Source: CAYREV01 sp964423345
Lineage (GTDB): Bacteria; Bacteroidota; Rhodothermia; Balneolales; Balneolaceae
Reading direction: 5' to 3'
Assembly: GCA_964423345.1 (NCBI GenBank)
Contig: CAYREV010000022.1
Coordinates: 1-42,508, forward strand
DNA length: 42,508 nucleotides
Below the pieces are notes generated by a model. It made no database searches. It was not told the origin of the DNA and saw only the letters and a list, made by a program, of their open reading frames with translations. The translations under genes and the position numbers were made by a program. Below are positions 17,584 to 27,596 of this stretch, in pieces; positions within the stretch are counted from its first letter, which is position 1; each line of letters begins with the position of its first letter.

Positions 17584-20500
17584 TTATTTCCCGGCAGCCT
17601 GCCAGATCCGTCCCGCCCACAATTTGATGTCGTCCAGGATGATATAGATTGTCGGAAGTATGATCAGGGTGATAACGGTAGAAAACGTCAAGCCCCCGAC
17701 AATGGCACGAGCCATGGGGTAGTAGGGAGGTCCGTCCCCGCCAATCTGCGTGGTTCCGAAACAGAGGGGAAGAAGTCCGAGGACAGTGGTGCCCGCCGTC
17801 ATCAATATGGGGCGCATACGGTCTTTTCCTCCCTGAACAAGGGCCTCGGCACGCGTGTATCCGGCAGCACGAAGCTGGGTAATATGGTCAATGAGCACTA
17901 TGCCGTTGTTGACTACGATACCCATCAGAATCAGGATGCCGATCATCGCCATAAATGAGAAATTGGTACCGGTTATCAGGAAAAACCAGAAAACGCCGAT
18001 GATGCCGAAAAATATAGAGCTGATGATGCTGGAGGGAAACAGCACGGACTCAAACAGGGAGGCCATCACCAGGTAGATGAGCACCATCGCCAGTAGAATA
18101 TTTATAACCATTTCGTCCATTGCCTGCTGATCCTGGTCAAAGCTGCGTCCGTAATTCCACCCGTAGCCGGCGGGATAGTTGATGCCGTCGAGTACGGAGG
18201 AGATTTTCTTTTTCGCCTCTTCCTGGGTGATATCGTCAAGGTTTATGGTGATACCCAGGGAAGTCCGCCTGTTCTGCCGCTGAATGGACCGGGGGCTGTT
18301 GCTGATCCGGTAGTCGGCCAGGCTGGCCAGCTTGACGTTTTGGTTGTTGCCGATGTTGACGGGCAGGCTCATAAGATCCTCAATGCGCTGGCGGTCGGCA
18401 TCCTGCATGGCCAGAACCACATCAATTTCTCCGTTTTTGCCTCTTACCCTGCGAAGGTTTGTTCCCCTCATCGAACTGGATACCATATTGGCGATCTGCC
18501 TGCTGTCAAGCCCCAGGTTGCGGGCTCTCTGGCGGTTCACCACAACCTGTACCTCTTCGGTGCCCGATTCGGCTTCTGAACGCACGTCGGCAAAGCCGGG
18601 AATGTTTTCAAGGCGGCGGATGACCTCATCGGAGAGTTCCACAAGAACATCGGTCGATTCACCGATAACATAAACCCGCACCTGTTCACCTCCGGTCCGG
18701 TCCCTGTACTCGAAGGAGGGTTCTCCTATAGCAAGAAGGGGGAGGTCTTTTGCAATTTCTTCCTTGATCAGTGTTACATCTTTTTGGGCACTGTCGCCTT
18801 CGGTCAGCATGATGGTGGACTGGGCATTGCCGGGGGTGTAGTAGCTGTAGACGGTTTTTATCTCGAACTTCTCCTGGTTCTCATAGAGGTAATTCTCAAT
18901 ACGGTCTACCGCTTTTTCAATCCGTTCGAGGGTATAATTTTCATTTATATTGTAATGGAGAAAAAGCTCCCGTGAGGCTTCCCGCGGAAACATATCCCGT
19001 TCCACCATGTTCATGGGTATGGCCACGCTGAAGAGCGTCCCCAGTACAAGAGCCACGGATATATACCGTCGCTGCAGCAGCCAGCCCAGCATGTTTCCGT
19101 ACCACTCCTGCATGCGGTCCATTAAGCGGGCCTTCTCAGCTTTTTTGGGAGGCTTAATTCTTGAAGTCAGCAGCGGGATAATCGTAAGCGATATAAGCAG
19201 CGAGGCTGTCAGTGATATGATGATGGTGATGGCTACATGGTACATCTGCACCGCAATCATGGAAAGCTCGCTGATAATGTTGGGGAGAAAGACGATGACG
19301 GTCGTAAGAGTACCTGCCGTAACGGCCATGCCCACCTGTTTGACACCCAGTACCGTGGCTTTTTTCTGGTCGCCCATCCGGTGCTGGTTCTGGTGGATGT
19401 TTTCGGTTACCACCACCGCATTATCCACCAGCATTCCTATAGCCAGCATCAGACCCATCATGGAGAGAATATTCAGCGATATATCCAGGAAGTAGAGGAA
19501 TCCCAGCGTCACGATCAGGGAGAAGGGGACGGCCAGGGCGACGATGAGTGTAGTGCTTACCTGACGAAGGAAAAAATAGAGAACCAGGATAGAGAACAAT
19601 GCCCCCAGCAGGCCCGCCTTCAACAGTTCGGACAGGGAGCTGATGATCCCCGAACCCTGGTTGAACATCTCGAATATGTTGACGCCCCGCATCTCGGGCA
19701 GGCGGTTGACCTCTTCGATCTCCGCGAGGACAAGATCGGCCACCTCTACCGTGTTGGCGCCCGACTCCTTGAATATGTCCAGTCCTATAGCATATTTACG
19801 GTCAAGGTGGCGCCCATAATCCCTGTCCGGGCTTTCATAGACCACATGCGCAATATCCGCAAGCCGGAGATTGTCGGGTCCTACAATAAGATTTTTAAAG
19901 TCGTCGACGGTAGTGGTTTCACCCATGGGGCGCAGGAGGTAGCGTTTGCCCGCATCCTCGACCTTGCCGGCAGTGACGGAGAAGTTGGTGCCGCGCAGGC
20001 GGCTGCTAAGCTCGTTGATATTGACATTATGGGTCTCCAGGCGTTCGGGAATAAGCTCAATCCTGATCTGTTTTTTCTCCACTCCGTAGAGATCTACCTT
20101 GGCCACCCCGTTGATTCTTTCAATTCGCTGCTTGAGGTTACGGTCAAGAAGGTCATGGGCATCCGACAGGTCCCGTTTGCTGGAGATGCGAAGGTTCATC
20201 ATGGGGTTATCCTGCGCCGAGAACTTGTTAATGAACACCCGCTCCATGTCTTCGGGAAGCTGGTTGCGTATGCCGTCAATCTTCTCTTTCACTTCCATAG
20301 CCTTGAGTCCGATGTCCGAACCCATCTTAAAACGAACAAAAATACCGGCCTGGTTTTCGCTGGAGTTGGAATTGATCTCTTCCAGTCCGCTGATGGTTGA
20401 TATCGCCTCTTCAACGGGGCGGGTGATGTTGCGCTCGACCTCTTCGGGCGTGGAGTTGGGATAGGGGATCTGGACAAATGCCCCGGGGAAAGAGATATCC

Positions 20501-20613
20501 GGAAAAAATTCCAGCGGCACCATGCGACTGGAGATCAGGCCGACCACCAGGAAGCTGATGAAGATCATGATGGTGGTTACCGGCCGCCTGAGAGAGAGTT
20601 CGGTGATTTTCAT
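17584..20613 (-). CDS. RND efflux permease, AcrB/D/F family (second permease)
   Basis: This 1009-residue inner-membrane pump belongs to the hydrophobe/amphiphile exporter class and is driven by proton influx. It has the usual N-terminal span (residues 11-30), porter domains and two blocks of membrane helices. The proton-relay helix reads IGMLVDNAVVVTENIH, with Asp397 but Asn in place of the second Asp of AcrB. It starts inside the end of the upstream permease (ATGA overlap at 20610-20613), so the two are co-translated. With the adaptor it forms a three-gene operon. No outer-membrane factor gene is present. Substrates are unknown. Confidence 0.93.
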   Translation of the reverse strand: MKITELSLRRPVTTIMIFISFLVVGLISSRMVPLEFFPDISFPGAFVQIPYPNSTPEEVERNITRPVEEAISTISGLEEINSNSSENQAGIFVRFKMGSDIGLKAMEVKEKIDGIRNQLPEDMERVFINKFSAQDNPMMNLRISSKRDLSDAHDLLDRNLKQRIERINGVAKVDLYGVEKKQIRIELIPERLETHNVNINELSSRLRGTNFSVTAGKVEDAGKRYLLRPMGETTTVDDFKNLIVGPDNLRLADIAHVVYESPDRDYGRHLDRKYAIGLDIFKESGANTVEVADLVLAEIEEVNRLPEMRGVNIFEMFNQGSGIISSLSELLKAGLLGALFSILVLYFFLRQVSTTLIVALAVPFSLIVTLGFLYFLDISLNILSMMGLMLAIGMLVDNAVVVTENIHQNQHRMGDQKKATVLGVKQVGMAVTAGTLTTVIVFLPNIISELSMIAVQMYHVAITIIISLTASLLISLTIIPLLTSRIKPPKKAEKARLMDRMQEWYGNMLGWLLQRRYISVALVLGTLFSVAIPMNMVERDMFPREASRELFLHYNINENYTLERIEKAVDRIENYLYENQEKFEIKTVYSYYTPGNAQSTIMLTEGDSAQKDVTLIKEEIAKDLPLLAIGEPSFEYRDRTGGEQVRVYVIGESTDVLVELSDEVIRRLENIPGFADVRSEAESGTEEVQVVVNRQRARNLGLDSRQIANMVSSSMRGTNLRRVRGKNGEIDVVLAMQDADRQRIEDLMSLPVNIGNNQNVKLASLADYRISNSPRSIQRQNRRTSLGITINLDDITQEEAKKKISSVLDGINYPAGYGWNYGRSFDQDQQAMDEMVINILLAMVLIYLVMASLFESVLFPSSIISSIFFGIIGVFWFFLITGTNFSFMAMIGILILMGIVVNNGIVLIDHITQLRAAGYTRAEALVQGGKDRMRPILMTAGTTVLGLLPLCFGTTQIGGDGPPYYPMARAIVGGLTFSTVITLIILPTIYIILDDIKLWAGRIWQAAGK

Positions 20614-23600
20614 GGGCTTTCCGGATTCAGGTTGTTATCGTTTGTTGTATAGACTTTCCGGTCCATGATAGCGTACATGGAGGGGATCACGAGCAGCGTC
20701 AGCAGGGTGGATATGACCAGTCCGAAGATGACGGTTATGGCCATGGGCGCCCTGAGCTCCGCCCCGTCGCCGAAACCTACAGCCAGGGGCAGCAGCCCCA
20801 GGGTGGTGGTCAGCGTGGTCATCAGTATGGGACGGAGACGCGATTTGCCCCCTTCGACGATGGCCTGCATCTTCTCATATCCGCGCTCGCGCAGCTGGTT
20901 GATCAGGTCGATGAGGACAATTGCATTGTTTACCACAATACCCGCCAGCAGTATCAGCCCTATGAAGACCACCACGCTGATGGTGGAACCGGTAACCCAC
21001 AGTCCCAGGATAACGCCGATAAGCGCCAGCGGGATGGTGAACAGTATGATAAAGGGGTGCATCAGCGATTCGAACTGGGAGGCCATGACCAGGTACACCA
21101 GGAATACCGAAAGTGCCAGTGCAAAGAGGAGGGAGCGGAAAGAGTTCGACATCTCCTCGTTCTGGCCGGCTACCCGGGCGGTAAGGCCGGGAGGGACCGT
21201 CGTCTCATCAATAATACCCTGAATCACTTCGGCCGCGGTAGCCAGGTCGCCATAGTTGAGGTTGGCGTTGACCAGCGCTACACGCTGCTGGGATATGCGG
21301 CGTATCTCACTGGGTCCGGTAGCCACCCTGATATCCGCTATGGATGCAAGGGTGACGGGCCTGTTGCTGTCGGGATTGATGATCAGCTTGCGTATATGTT
21401 CGACTGAAGAGCGGTCTTCTTCACGGGCTCTCACGAGGACATCAATTTTACGGTCATGCCAGGAGTAGCGGGTGGCTACATCGCCGCGCACCTTGCTGAC
21501 GACCAGGTCGGCCACCTGGTGAACCTGCAGGCCGAGGGCGGCTGCCCTGGGCCGGTCAAAGAGTATCTGAATTTCGGGATTGCCCTGCTCCATAGTCGAC
21601 TTGACATCGGCAAAGCGCCCGTCCTGTTGCAGTTTCCGGGCCAGGATGTCGCTGACCTTCTTGAGGTTGTCCAGGTCATAACCCGAGACCTCTATCTCTA
21701 CCGGTGTCTTGAAGGTGAACAGTTCCGGCCTGGAAAACTTGTACTGCAGGCCGGGAATAAGCTGAAGGTCGTTTCGCAGCTTACTTATGGCTACTTCTTC
21801 TTCCGCGCGTCCGGCACCGGTGCTGAGGGCCACATTGAGCTCTCCCCAGTTTTCCCCGCCCTGGTTGGGATTGGCATCCATCTTGTTGCCGGTACCTGCT
21901 ACCGCAAAAGTGGTCTGTATGTTGGAGATATCACCGGATGCCGCCTGTATCGTTCGCAGGGCCTTGTCCGTTTTCTCAATAGGCGTGCCCGGGGGCAGCT
22001 TGAACTCAACGTTGAATTCGCCCTGTGAAAGGGCGGGTATAAGCTCCATACCCAGTTTGGGAAGCAGGAACAGGGAAGCGGTAAAAATTAAAAACGCCGA
22101 AACTACAACGGTAATACGGTTGGTGATAGCCCACCTAAGCAGGGTGGGGTATCGGCCTTCAATGGCCCCGTAGGCTTTCTCAAAAGCGTTGAGAAAGGGG
22201 TTCATCACATACATTATGCCCCTGCCGGCCGCTTTAATCATCCTGTTCAGCAGGCGGAGTATGGCCGTGGGCACGGTGACAAAGACAAACAGCCGCGCCG
22301 CCCGCATCCAGCGTCCGACCCTGGTGCGCGGCTCCCGAAGTTCCGGTTTGGGTATGGGTTTCTTTTGCCTGCCTGCCAGTGAGGAGAGCATGGGTATAAG
22401 CGTTACGGCCACCAGCAGAGAAGCCAGCAGGGAGAAGGTGACTGTCAACGCCTGGTCTTGAAACAGCTGTCCGGCAATGCCGGAAACAAACACCAGCGGG
22501 AAAAACACCGCAATGGTGGTAAGTGTGGAGGCTATTACGGCCATGCCCACTTCACCGGCACCGTCGCTTGCCGCCTGCAGCACCGACTTGCCCATGGAAC
22601 GGTGCCTGGAAATATTTTCAAGGACTACAATGGAGTTGTCAACCAGAAGTCCGATACCGAGGGCAATGCCGCCGAGCGACATGATGTTCAGTGTGATGTC
22701 GTAACCGTACATCAGGTTGAAGGTAGCGATGACGGAGACTGGAATGGACAATGAGATAATCACGGTGGCCCATAAATTCCGGAGGAAGAGGTAGAGGATG
22801 ATAACCGCCAGGATGCCCCCGATAATGCCTGCGTTTACAACTTCGTCGACAGCTGAAGAGATAAAGGTGGACTGGTCGTACACTTTGGTCACCTCCATCT
22901 CTTCGGGCATTTTATCACTGAATTTGTCAAGCTTACTCTGAATCCCCTGGGCCACTTTAACCGTGTTGGCGTCGCCCTCCTTGTATATGGCAATCTCTAC
23001 AGCCTCCTTCCCGTTCAGGCGGGTTATGGCCTCCCGTTCCTTATACCCCTGGGTGACTTCGGCAATATCTTTCAGATAGAGGGGGTTGTTGCCACGGGTG
23101 GTTACTACGACATTTTGAATCTGTTCAACCGACTGAAACTGGTTCAGGGTGCGAACAAGATACTGCTGGGAACCCTCTTCCAGGCGACCGCCGGAAAGAT
23201 TGATATTTTCGGCCGAAAGAACGCCCGTCACCTGCTCTACCGAGATGCCCAGGTGGGAGAGGCGTTCCTGGTCGATGGCTACCTGTATCTCTTCTTCAAG
23301 TCCCCCGCTGATCTTTACCGAGGCTACCCCGGCCGATGATTCCAGTTCTTTCTTGAGCTGTTCGTCGGCAAAACGGCGTAGTTTCTTAAGGTTGACGATG
23401 TCGGGTTCGACCGCTTCAGACAGGGATGCGTAATCCACCTTCGTTTCGCTTTCAGTATCCGTTTCCCTGATGAAGAAGGCATAACGCATGATGGGATCGA
23501 GGGTGGGATCAAAACGCAGGATGACGGGTCGGTCCACTTCGAGCGGAAGCTGCAGGGCGTCCAGTTTTTCCCTTACATCCAGGCTGGCGAAATCCATATC

Positions 23601-23897
23601 CGTACCCCAGGCAAATTCCAGCGTCACATCCGACTGACCCGGGCGCGATATGGAGCGTACCTGCTCCACGTTTTTGACTACACCCAGCGCCTCTTCAACG
23701 GGCTTGGAAACAAGGTTTTCTATTTCGGCGGGGGCGGCGCCTTCATATTCCGTCCGTACCGTCAACGTGGGATAGCTGAGTTCCGGCAGGAGGTTTATCT
23801 TCAAACGGCTCAGGGAGACCATGCCGAAGAGGAGGATGGCGATGGTAAACATCGCAATAGTCACTTTTCGGCGTATGGAGAAGTCAATGATTTTCAT
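20610..23897 (-). CDS. RND efflux permease, AcrB/D/F family (first permease)
   Basis: This 1095-residue RND transporter is a paralogue of the permease that follows it. The membrane and porter architecture is complete, with the relay helix IGLLVDNSIVVLENIS (Asp420, again VDN rather than VDD). It is about 85 residues longer than its partner, with extra sequence in the cytoplasmic loop near residues 510-580 (rich in Arg, Pro and Lys). It sits 59 bases downstream of the adaptor gene. Two tandem permeases sharing one adaptor recall MdtBC or MuxBC, where the permeases form a heterotrimer. That is inference here. Confidence 0.93.
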   Translation of the reverse strand: MKIIDFSIRRKVTIAMFTIAILLFGMVSLSRLKINLLPELSYPTLTVRTEYEGAAPAEIENLVSKPVEEALGVVKNVEQVRSISRPGQSDVTLEFAWGTDMDFASLDVREKLDALQLPLEVDRPVILRFDPTLDPIMRYAFFIRETDTESETKVDYASLSEAVEPDIVNLKKLRRFADEQLKKELESSAGVASVKISGGLEEEIQVAIDQERLSHLGISVEQVTGVLSAENINLSGGRLEEGSQQYLVRTLNQFQSVEQIQNVVVTTRGNNPLYLKDIAEVTQGYKEREAITRLNGKEAVEIAIYKEGDANTVKVAQGIQSKLDKFSDKMPEEMEVTKVYDQSTFISSAVDEVVNAGIIGGILAVIILYLFLRNLWATVIISLSIPVSVIATFNLMYGYDITLNIMSLGGIALGIGLLVDNSIVVLENISRHRSMGKSVLQAASDGAGEVGMAVIASTLTTIAVFFPLVFVSGIAGQLFQDQALTVTFSLLASLLVAVTLIPMLSSLAGRQKKPIPKPELREPRTRVGRWMRAARLFVFVTVPTAILRLLNRMIKAAGRGIMYVMNPFLNAFEKAYGAIEGRYPTLLRWAITNRITVVVSAFLIFTASLFLLPKLGMELIPALSQGEFNVEFKLPPGTPIEKTDKALRTIQAASGDISNIQTTFAVAGTGNKMDANPNQGGENWGELNVALSTGAGRAEEEVAISKLRNDLQLIPGLQYKFSRPELFTFKTPVEIEVSGYDLDNLKKVSDILARKLQQDGRFADVKSTMEQGNPEIQILFDRPRAAALGLQVHQVADLVVSKVRGDVATRYSWHDRKIDVLVRAREEDRSSVEHIRKLIINPDSNRPVTLASIADIRVATGPSEIRRISQQRVALVNANLNYGDLATAAEVIQGIIDETTVPPGLTARVAGQNEEMSNSFRSLLFALALSVFLVYLVMASQFESLMHPFIILFTIPLALIGVILGLWVTGSTISVVVFIGLILLAGIVVNNAIVLIDLINQLRERGYEKMQAIVEGGKSRLRPILMTTLTTTLGLLPLAVGFGDGAELRAPMAITVIFGLVISTLLTLLVIPSMYAIMDRKVYTTNDNNLNPESP

Positions 23898-23956
23898 GAA
23901 ATTCCTGCTATATAGTTGTTATTGTTAGAGTGGCCCGCTTATATAGGTTGGTATCC

Positions 23957-25012
23957 CTAGTAGGAGACGGCCTGTACCAGCACACTGTCCTGCAGGCTGC
24001 TCTGCCCGATGGTCACCACGGAGTCTCCTTCCACAAGGCCGTCCATTACCTCGATATTGTTGCCGTTGACATAACCGGTCTGAATGGCTCGCCTGAATGC
24101 CATTTTATTGGTTATTACATATACGCTGTTGTCACCGTCTTCGCTCATTACGGCCTCTTTGGGGATCATCAGGGTGTTTTCGCGGGTGTCGTAAATAATG
24201 CGCACGCGCCCGAACATGCCCGGCTTCAACTGGCGGGAGTCGTCACGTACCGCAACGGTAACCTTGAAGGTACCGGTTTCGGGGTTGACTATGGGACTGA
24301 TGCGAAGGACTTCACCGGTGAAGGTTTCTCCCTTGATGGCATCGACTTCGATGAGGGAGGCCTGTCCCTTCTTCAGCTTATTCATTTCGTGCTCGGGGAT
24401 ATGCAGGATGGCCAGGAGGGGGTCGAAATCGGTAATTTCAAAAAGTTCCTGGTCGGCATTGACCATATTACCGGCTTTTATCATCCGGTTCGAAACCACA
24501 CCGCCGATAGGGGCCGTAATATTGGAATACTCTACATTGAGTCTCGCAAGGTCGTAGGCCGCTTTCTGTGCTTCATACTCAAATTTGGAATTTTCAAATT
24601 GCTCGGCACTTATCAGTTTCTTCTCATACAGCTCCCGGTTGCGCTGGTATTCATTATACAAGCGGTCCATGTTTGCCTTGGCCCGCTGGGCTTCGATACG
24701 CAACTGTTCGTCTTCCAGTTCCGCCATCACCTGCCCGGCCTTGACGATGTCGCCTTCCTCAACGTTCAGCTTTTCTACAATTCCACGAACTTTGGCAACC
24801 ACCTGCGATTCATTTTCGGCTTCCAGGGTAGCGGTAGTTGAATAGTATGCCGATATTTTGCCTCGCTGTGCCAGTTCCATCTCTACAGGTATGGCGGCAG
24901 TTGAATCCTTATCGTCCATTTCCTTCGACTGGGATTCCTTGCTGCAGGAGATGGCTAGAAATGCAAATATGGCTGCTGCCGTGAGCAGCAGGATGGTATT
25001 AAAAGGTTTCAT
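23957..25012 (-). CDS. RND efflux periplasmic adaptor (membrane fusion protein), lipoprotein
   Basis: This adaptor bridges the RND permeases to an outer-membrane channel in the periplasm. I start it at the ATG at 25012, which gives 351 residues and a clean lipoprotein signal (MKPFNTILLLTAAAIFAFLA then ISC). A frame extending 13 codons further upstream would bury that signal. The lipoyl/barrel-sandwich halves flank a helical hairpin rich in Glu, Lys and Arg (about 75-150, including KAGQVMAELEDEQLRIEAQR). The beta-barrel part contains LKPGMFGRVRI. It is the first gene of the operon with two permeases. Transcription likely starts in the divergent gap to the right. Confidence 0.93.
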   Translation of the reverse strand: MKPFNTILLLTAAAIFAFLAISCSKESQSKEMDDKDSTAAIPVEMELAQRGKISAYYSTTATLEAENESQVVAKVRGIVEKLNVEEGDIVKAGQVMAELEDEQLRIEAQRAKANMDRLYNEYQRNRELYEKKLISAEQFENSKFEYEAQKAAYDLARLNVEYSNITAPIGGVVSNRMIKAGNMVNADQELFEITDFDPLLAILHIPEHEMNKLKKGQASLIEVDAIKGETFTGEVLRISPIVNPETGTFKVTVAVRDDSRQLKPGMFGRVRIIYDTRENTLMIPKEAVMSEDGDNSVYVITNKMAFRRAIQTGYVNGNNIEVMDGLVEGDSVVTIGQSSLQDSVLVQAVSY

Positions 25013-25283
25013 AGGGCCCAAAAAGTTAGTTGTAAGTGAAGTCGTTGGCACCTGTTACGAGTTTGATTCCGGTAAAGTTGCAGGGTGAACCGTAAAAATT
25101 TGGTGATTCCGGGATAGGGGAGTCGCTCGCCTTTTTCAATATAAAACCATTTATATCAGCAGGGAAGTTTTTTGTCTGCTGTACAGGGATTTATCAGGCC
25201 TAAGGAGCTGATAATTATTAATTTGTAATTGAACCGTTATTTCTATAAATATTGGACTCTTGTCAATAACCGGGAGACTTATT
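25013..25283. other. Divergent intergenic region between RND operon and Calx-beta lipoprotein
   Basis: This 271-base AT-rich gap must hold both promoters. A hairpin with arms CAGCAG (25157-25162) and CTGCTG (25176-25181) and an intervening T-run is visible. No exact TAnnTTTG element is found on either strand. No coding sequence is supported. Confidence 0.35.
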
Positions 25284-26651
25284 ATGCGGCATTTCCCTAA
25301 ATACCTGGCAGGATGCGTCGTTATTTGCTGCCTGATTCTTTTTTATTCCTGTGAACCCATCGTCATTGGCGGACTGTCGGGAGGACAGGCGGTACAACTG
25401 CATCTGAAGCTTGTTGAAGCTGCTCAAAACGACACCCTCAGCCTTGACCAGGTCAGCATATCTTTTAAAAAAGCCCAAATCGGTGACGGAACGGGTTCGT
25501 CGCATGAATTTGCGGTGACTGATACCATGCTGGTTCTATTTCCTGAAGACCCGGACCGTTTTGTAACCGAAAAAGTGGTAACAGCGGGCAGCTATGATGA
25601 TCTGGATGTCATTTTTGGGATGCCTTCCGACACCACTACACAGACTTCTGACAATACTTCCCTGTCGGTGAAGGGGTTCTTCCTGGGAAAGCCTTTTGAA
25701 TTTAATGTGAGTGAGGATATAGCCCTTGACCTTATTATGACTCCTACACTTCAGGTCCAACAAAATAACGACAGCCTGAAGGTCCTCAACCTGCTGTTGG
25801 ATTACCCCTCTTGGTTTAAAGATGATGCAAGCGGGGCCTGGCTGGATCCCTCCGACGAAAGCAACAGCGACCGGATCATAGCGAATATTTCTTCGGCAGC
25901 TGCCGTGAATATAGAATCCGGAGAAGACACCCAAAGCGGGGTTGAAGTCCGCCCCGTGATCGGTGTTGCGGGGGACGTCACGGCCGGGGAGTCTGACGGT
26001 ACAATGGCTTTCGGTGTCAGCCTGGACAGGGCATCTGATAATACGGTGACTGTAAATTATGAAACCTCGGACAACTCAGCCACGTCGGGAGAGGATTATG
26101 TGTCAACGGATGGGACCCTTGAATTTTTACCGGGTGAGATGGACAAGGACGTATCGGTAACGCTGGTGGATGATTCTATCAAGGAAAATGAAGAGCGTTT
26201 CACCTTCAAGCTGAGTCAGCCGGAGAATGGAGACATAGACGTGCAAAAACGGAAAGCGTCGGGATTTATCACCGATGACGATACTACACAAACAGACGGA
26301 GGGGATGAAACGGAGCCGGTGTTGGCGATTGAAGGTGATGTCAGCGCCAATGAGGGGGCGGGTACGGTCTCGTTTACAGTGAATCTCTCAGCGGCACAAG
26401 ACAGCACGGTCAAAGTTGACTACAGCACCTCCGACAAGTCTGCCAAGGCGGAGTCGGACTACGAATCTGCCTCCGGTACGCTGACCTTTGATCCTGGCGT
26501 TGTGGAGAAAACCGTTGAGGTAACGCTGCTGGATGATACGGACACCGAACCGGATGAAAAGTTCAATCTTACGCTGACCAACCCGGTCGGGGCATCACTG
26601 GACAGCCAGAAATCCACTGCTACCGCCACCATCCTCGACAACGATTCCTGA
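25284..26651 (+). CDS. Calx-beta domain lipoprotein
   Basis: This 455-residue protein starts at an ATG at 25284, giving a lipoprotein signal ending LILFYSC (Cys23). A TTG eight codons upstream is less likely. Residues 24-210 form a beta-rich domain that recalls DUF4382-type lipoproteins (tentative). Two Calx-beta repeats follow, about 220-335 and 343-455. Each runs from a V-x-G-D-V-x-A-x-E segment through SGEDY/AESDY and ends in DDD or DNDS, with the acidic residues expected to bind calcium. The protein ends at the second repeat with no sorting domain, so the lipid anchor would hold it at a membrane surface. Adhesion or a structural role is plausible; no enzyme motif is seen. Confidence 0.8.
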   Translation: MRHFPKYLAGCVVICCLILFYSCEPIVIGGLSGGQAVQLHLKLVEAAQNDTLSLDQVSISFKKAQIGDGTGSSHEFAVTDTMLVLFPEDPDRFVTEKVVTAGSYDDLDVIFGMPSDTTTQTSDNTSLSVKGFFLGKPFEFNVSEDIALDLIMTPTLQVQQNNDSLKVLNLLLDYPSWFKDDASGAWLDPSDESNSDRIIANISSAAAVNIESGEDTQSGVEVRPVIGVAGDVTAGESDGTMAFGVSLDRASDNTVTVNYETSDNSATSGEDYVSTDGTLEFLPGEMDKDVSVTLVDDSIKENEERFTFKLSQPENGDIDVQKRKASGFITDDDTTQTDGGDETEPVLAIEGDVSANEGAGTVSFTVNLSAAQDSTVKVDYSTSDKSAKAESDYESASGTLTFDPGVVEKTVEVTLLDDTDTEPDEKFNLTLTNPVGASLDSQKSTATATILDNDS

Positions 26652-27001
26652 AAAGCTAAACGGTTTCCTTCCATATCTCATTTCCGAAGTCTCGGCGGTT
26701 CAATGAACCATCAGCCGTCCAAGCAAGGTACCGTAAACGACAGGAAACACCAGCGGTTACCCTGGAAGTTACGCTCTCAAATGTATAGAGATCGGATGGA
26801 ATACAAATCTTACCATGTATAAAAGGATGGGATGCAAATCTTACCATGCAAAAAGGGATGATAGTGAAAAATGGATATACTTTTCCCTTTTATCCTAAAA
26901 ACAGAAGGTTAAGAACCTTATATTGACCGTTCATTAAAATCAGCAGCGGCACTTCAGAAAACCTAACCGGCTGCTTATTCAATTAATTACCTGTATTTTT
27001 T
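26652..27001. other. 350-base non-coding gap with tandem repeat and hairpin
   Basis: This gap lies between the Calx-beta lipoprotein and the PNPOx-like gene. It contains a 31-bp direct repeat (separate entry) and an inverted repeat AGCAGC (26942-26947) / GCTGCT (26970-26975) about 27 bases before the next start. No supported ORF is seen. Confidence 0.5.
26794..26855 (+). repeat. 31-bp tandem direct repeat, two copies
   Basis: Copies occupy 26794-26824 and 26825-26855 with no spacer. They agree at about 26 of 31 positions, sharing GGATGG at the left and CAAATCTTACCATG in the middle. A third partial start (GGATGA) follows at 26856. The ATG within each copy opens no meaningful frame. Confidence 0.75.
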
Positions 27002-27589
27002 ATGCTTGTCAAAGCTACCAGCAACCCTTCCGGCGTCCTGAAAAATGTATTCAGAGAGGTCAAAAAAGGCACTTCCGACAGCCGTCATCCTTTCCGTTAT
27101 CTTTCCCTTGCCACCTTTGACGAGGAGCAGCGCGAAACCAATCTCAGAATGCTGGTGGTACGCGAGCTGCGGGACGACCATTCCATACTGTTATATACCG
27201 ATTCACGGACCGACAAGGTGGAGGAGCTTACCGGACTAAACAGGGCGTCCCTGTTGTTCTGGCATGATCACCACAAGGTTCAGCTTACCCTTAAAACCGA
27301 GGTGGAGATTCACCAGGGGGACGAACTGGCCGAACATTACTGGAAAAGCGATGTCCATGGAGGGGCCCAAAAGGCTTATACACCGGTCGTCGCCCCCGGT
27401 ACCGAAATTGAGGACCCGAAGAAAGCGCACCGGTGGCCGGAAGAATACAGCGACGAGTATTTCTGCGTCCTTCGCTGCGTTCCCTACGAGATGCAGGTTC
27501 TTCAGCTGGGAGGGAAAGAGCACCTGCGCCTGCAGTTCAGGCGTCCCTCCGCCGACGGTGAATGGCAGGGCGGCTGGATAGCTCCCTGA
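27002..27589 (+). CDS. Pyridoxamine 5'-phosphate oxidase family flavoprotein
   Basis: This 195-residue protein has the split-barrel flavin-binding fold of the PNPOx-like superfamily: FRYLSLATFDEEQRETNLRM, LLYTDSRTDKVEEL, and the C-terminal LRLQFRRPSADGEWQGGWIAP. The last resembles the PdxH tail where Arg and Trp contact FMN. True PdxH is usually longer and has a stricter substrate-binding motif, so general FMN-dependent oxidase or reductase activity is the safer call. It is convergent with the amylase gene, with seven bases between stops. Confidence 0.83.
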   Translation: MLVKATSNPSGVLKNVFREVKKGTSDSRHPFRYLSLATFDEEQRETNLRMLVVRELRDDHSILLYTDSRTDKVEELTGLNRASLLFWHDHHKVQLTLKTEVEIHQGDELAEHYWKSDVHGGAQKAYTPVVAPGTEIEDPKKAHRWPEEYSDEYFCVLRCVPYEMQVLQLGGKEHLRLQFRRPSADGEWQGGWIAP

Positions 27590-27596
27590 TAAAAAT

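Noticed and set aside
19237..20400. 387-codon open frame on the plus strand
   Set aside because: It is antisense to the RND permease and rich in His and Gln typical of shadow frames.
23930..24841. 303-codon open frame on the plus strand
   Set aside because: It is antisense to the RND adaptor; no recognisable protein features.
26794..26855. Possible CRISPR array
   Set aside because: Only two repeats, directly adjacent with no spacers and several mismatches, and no cas genes.
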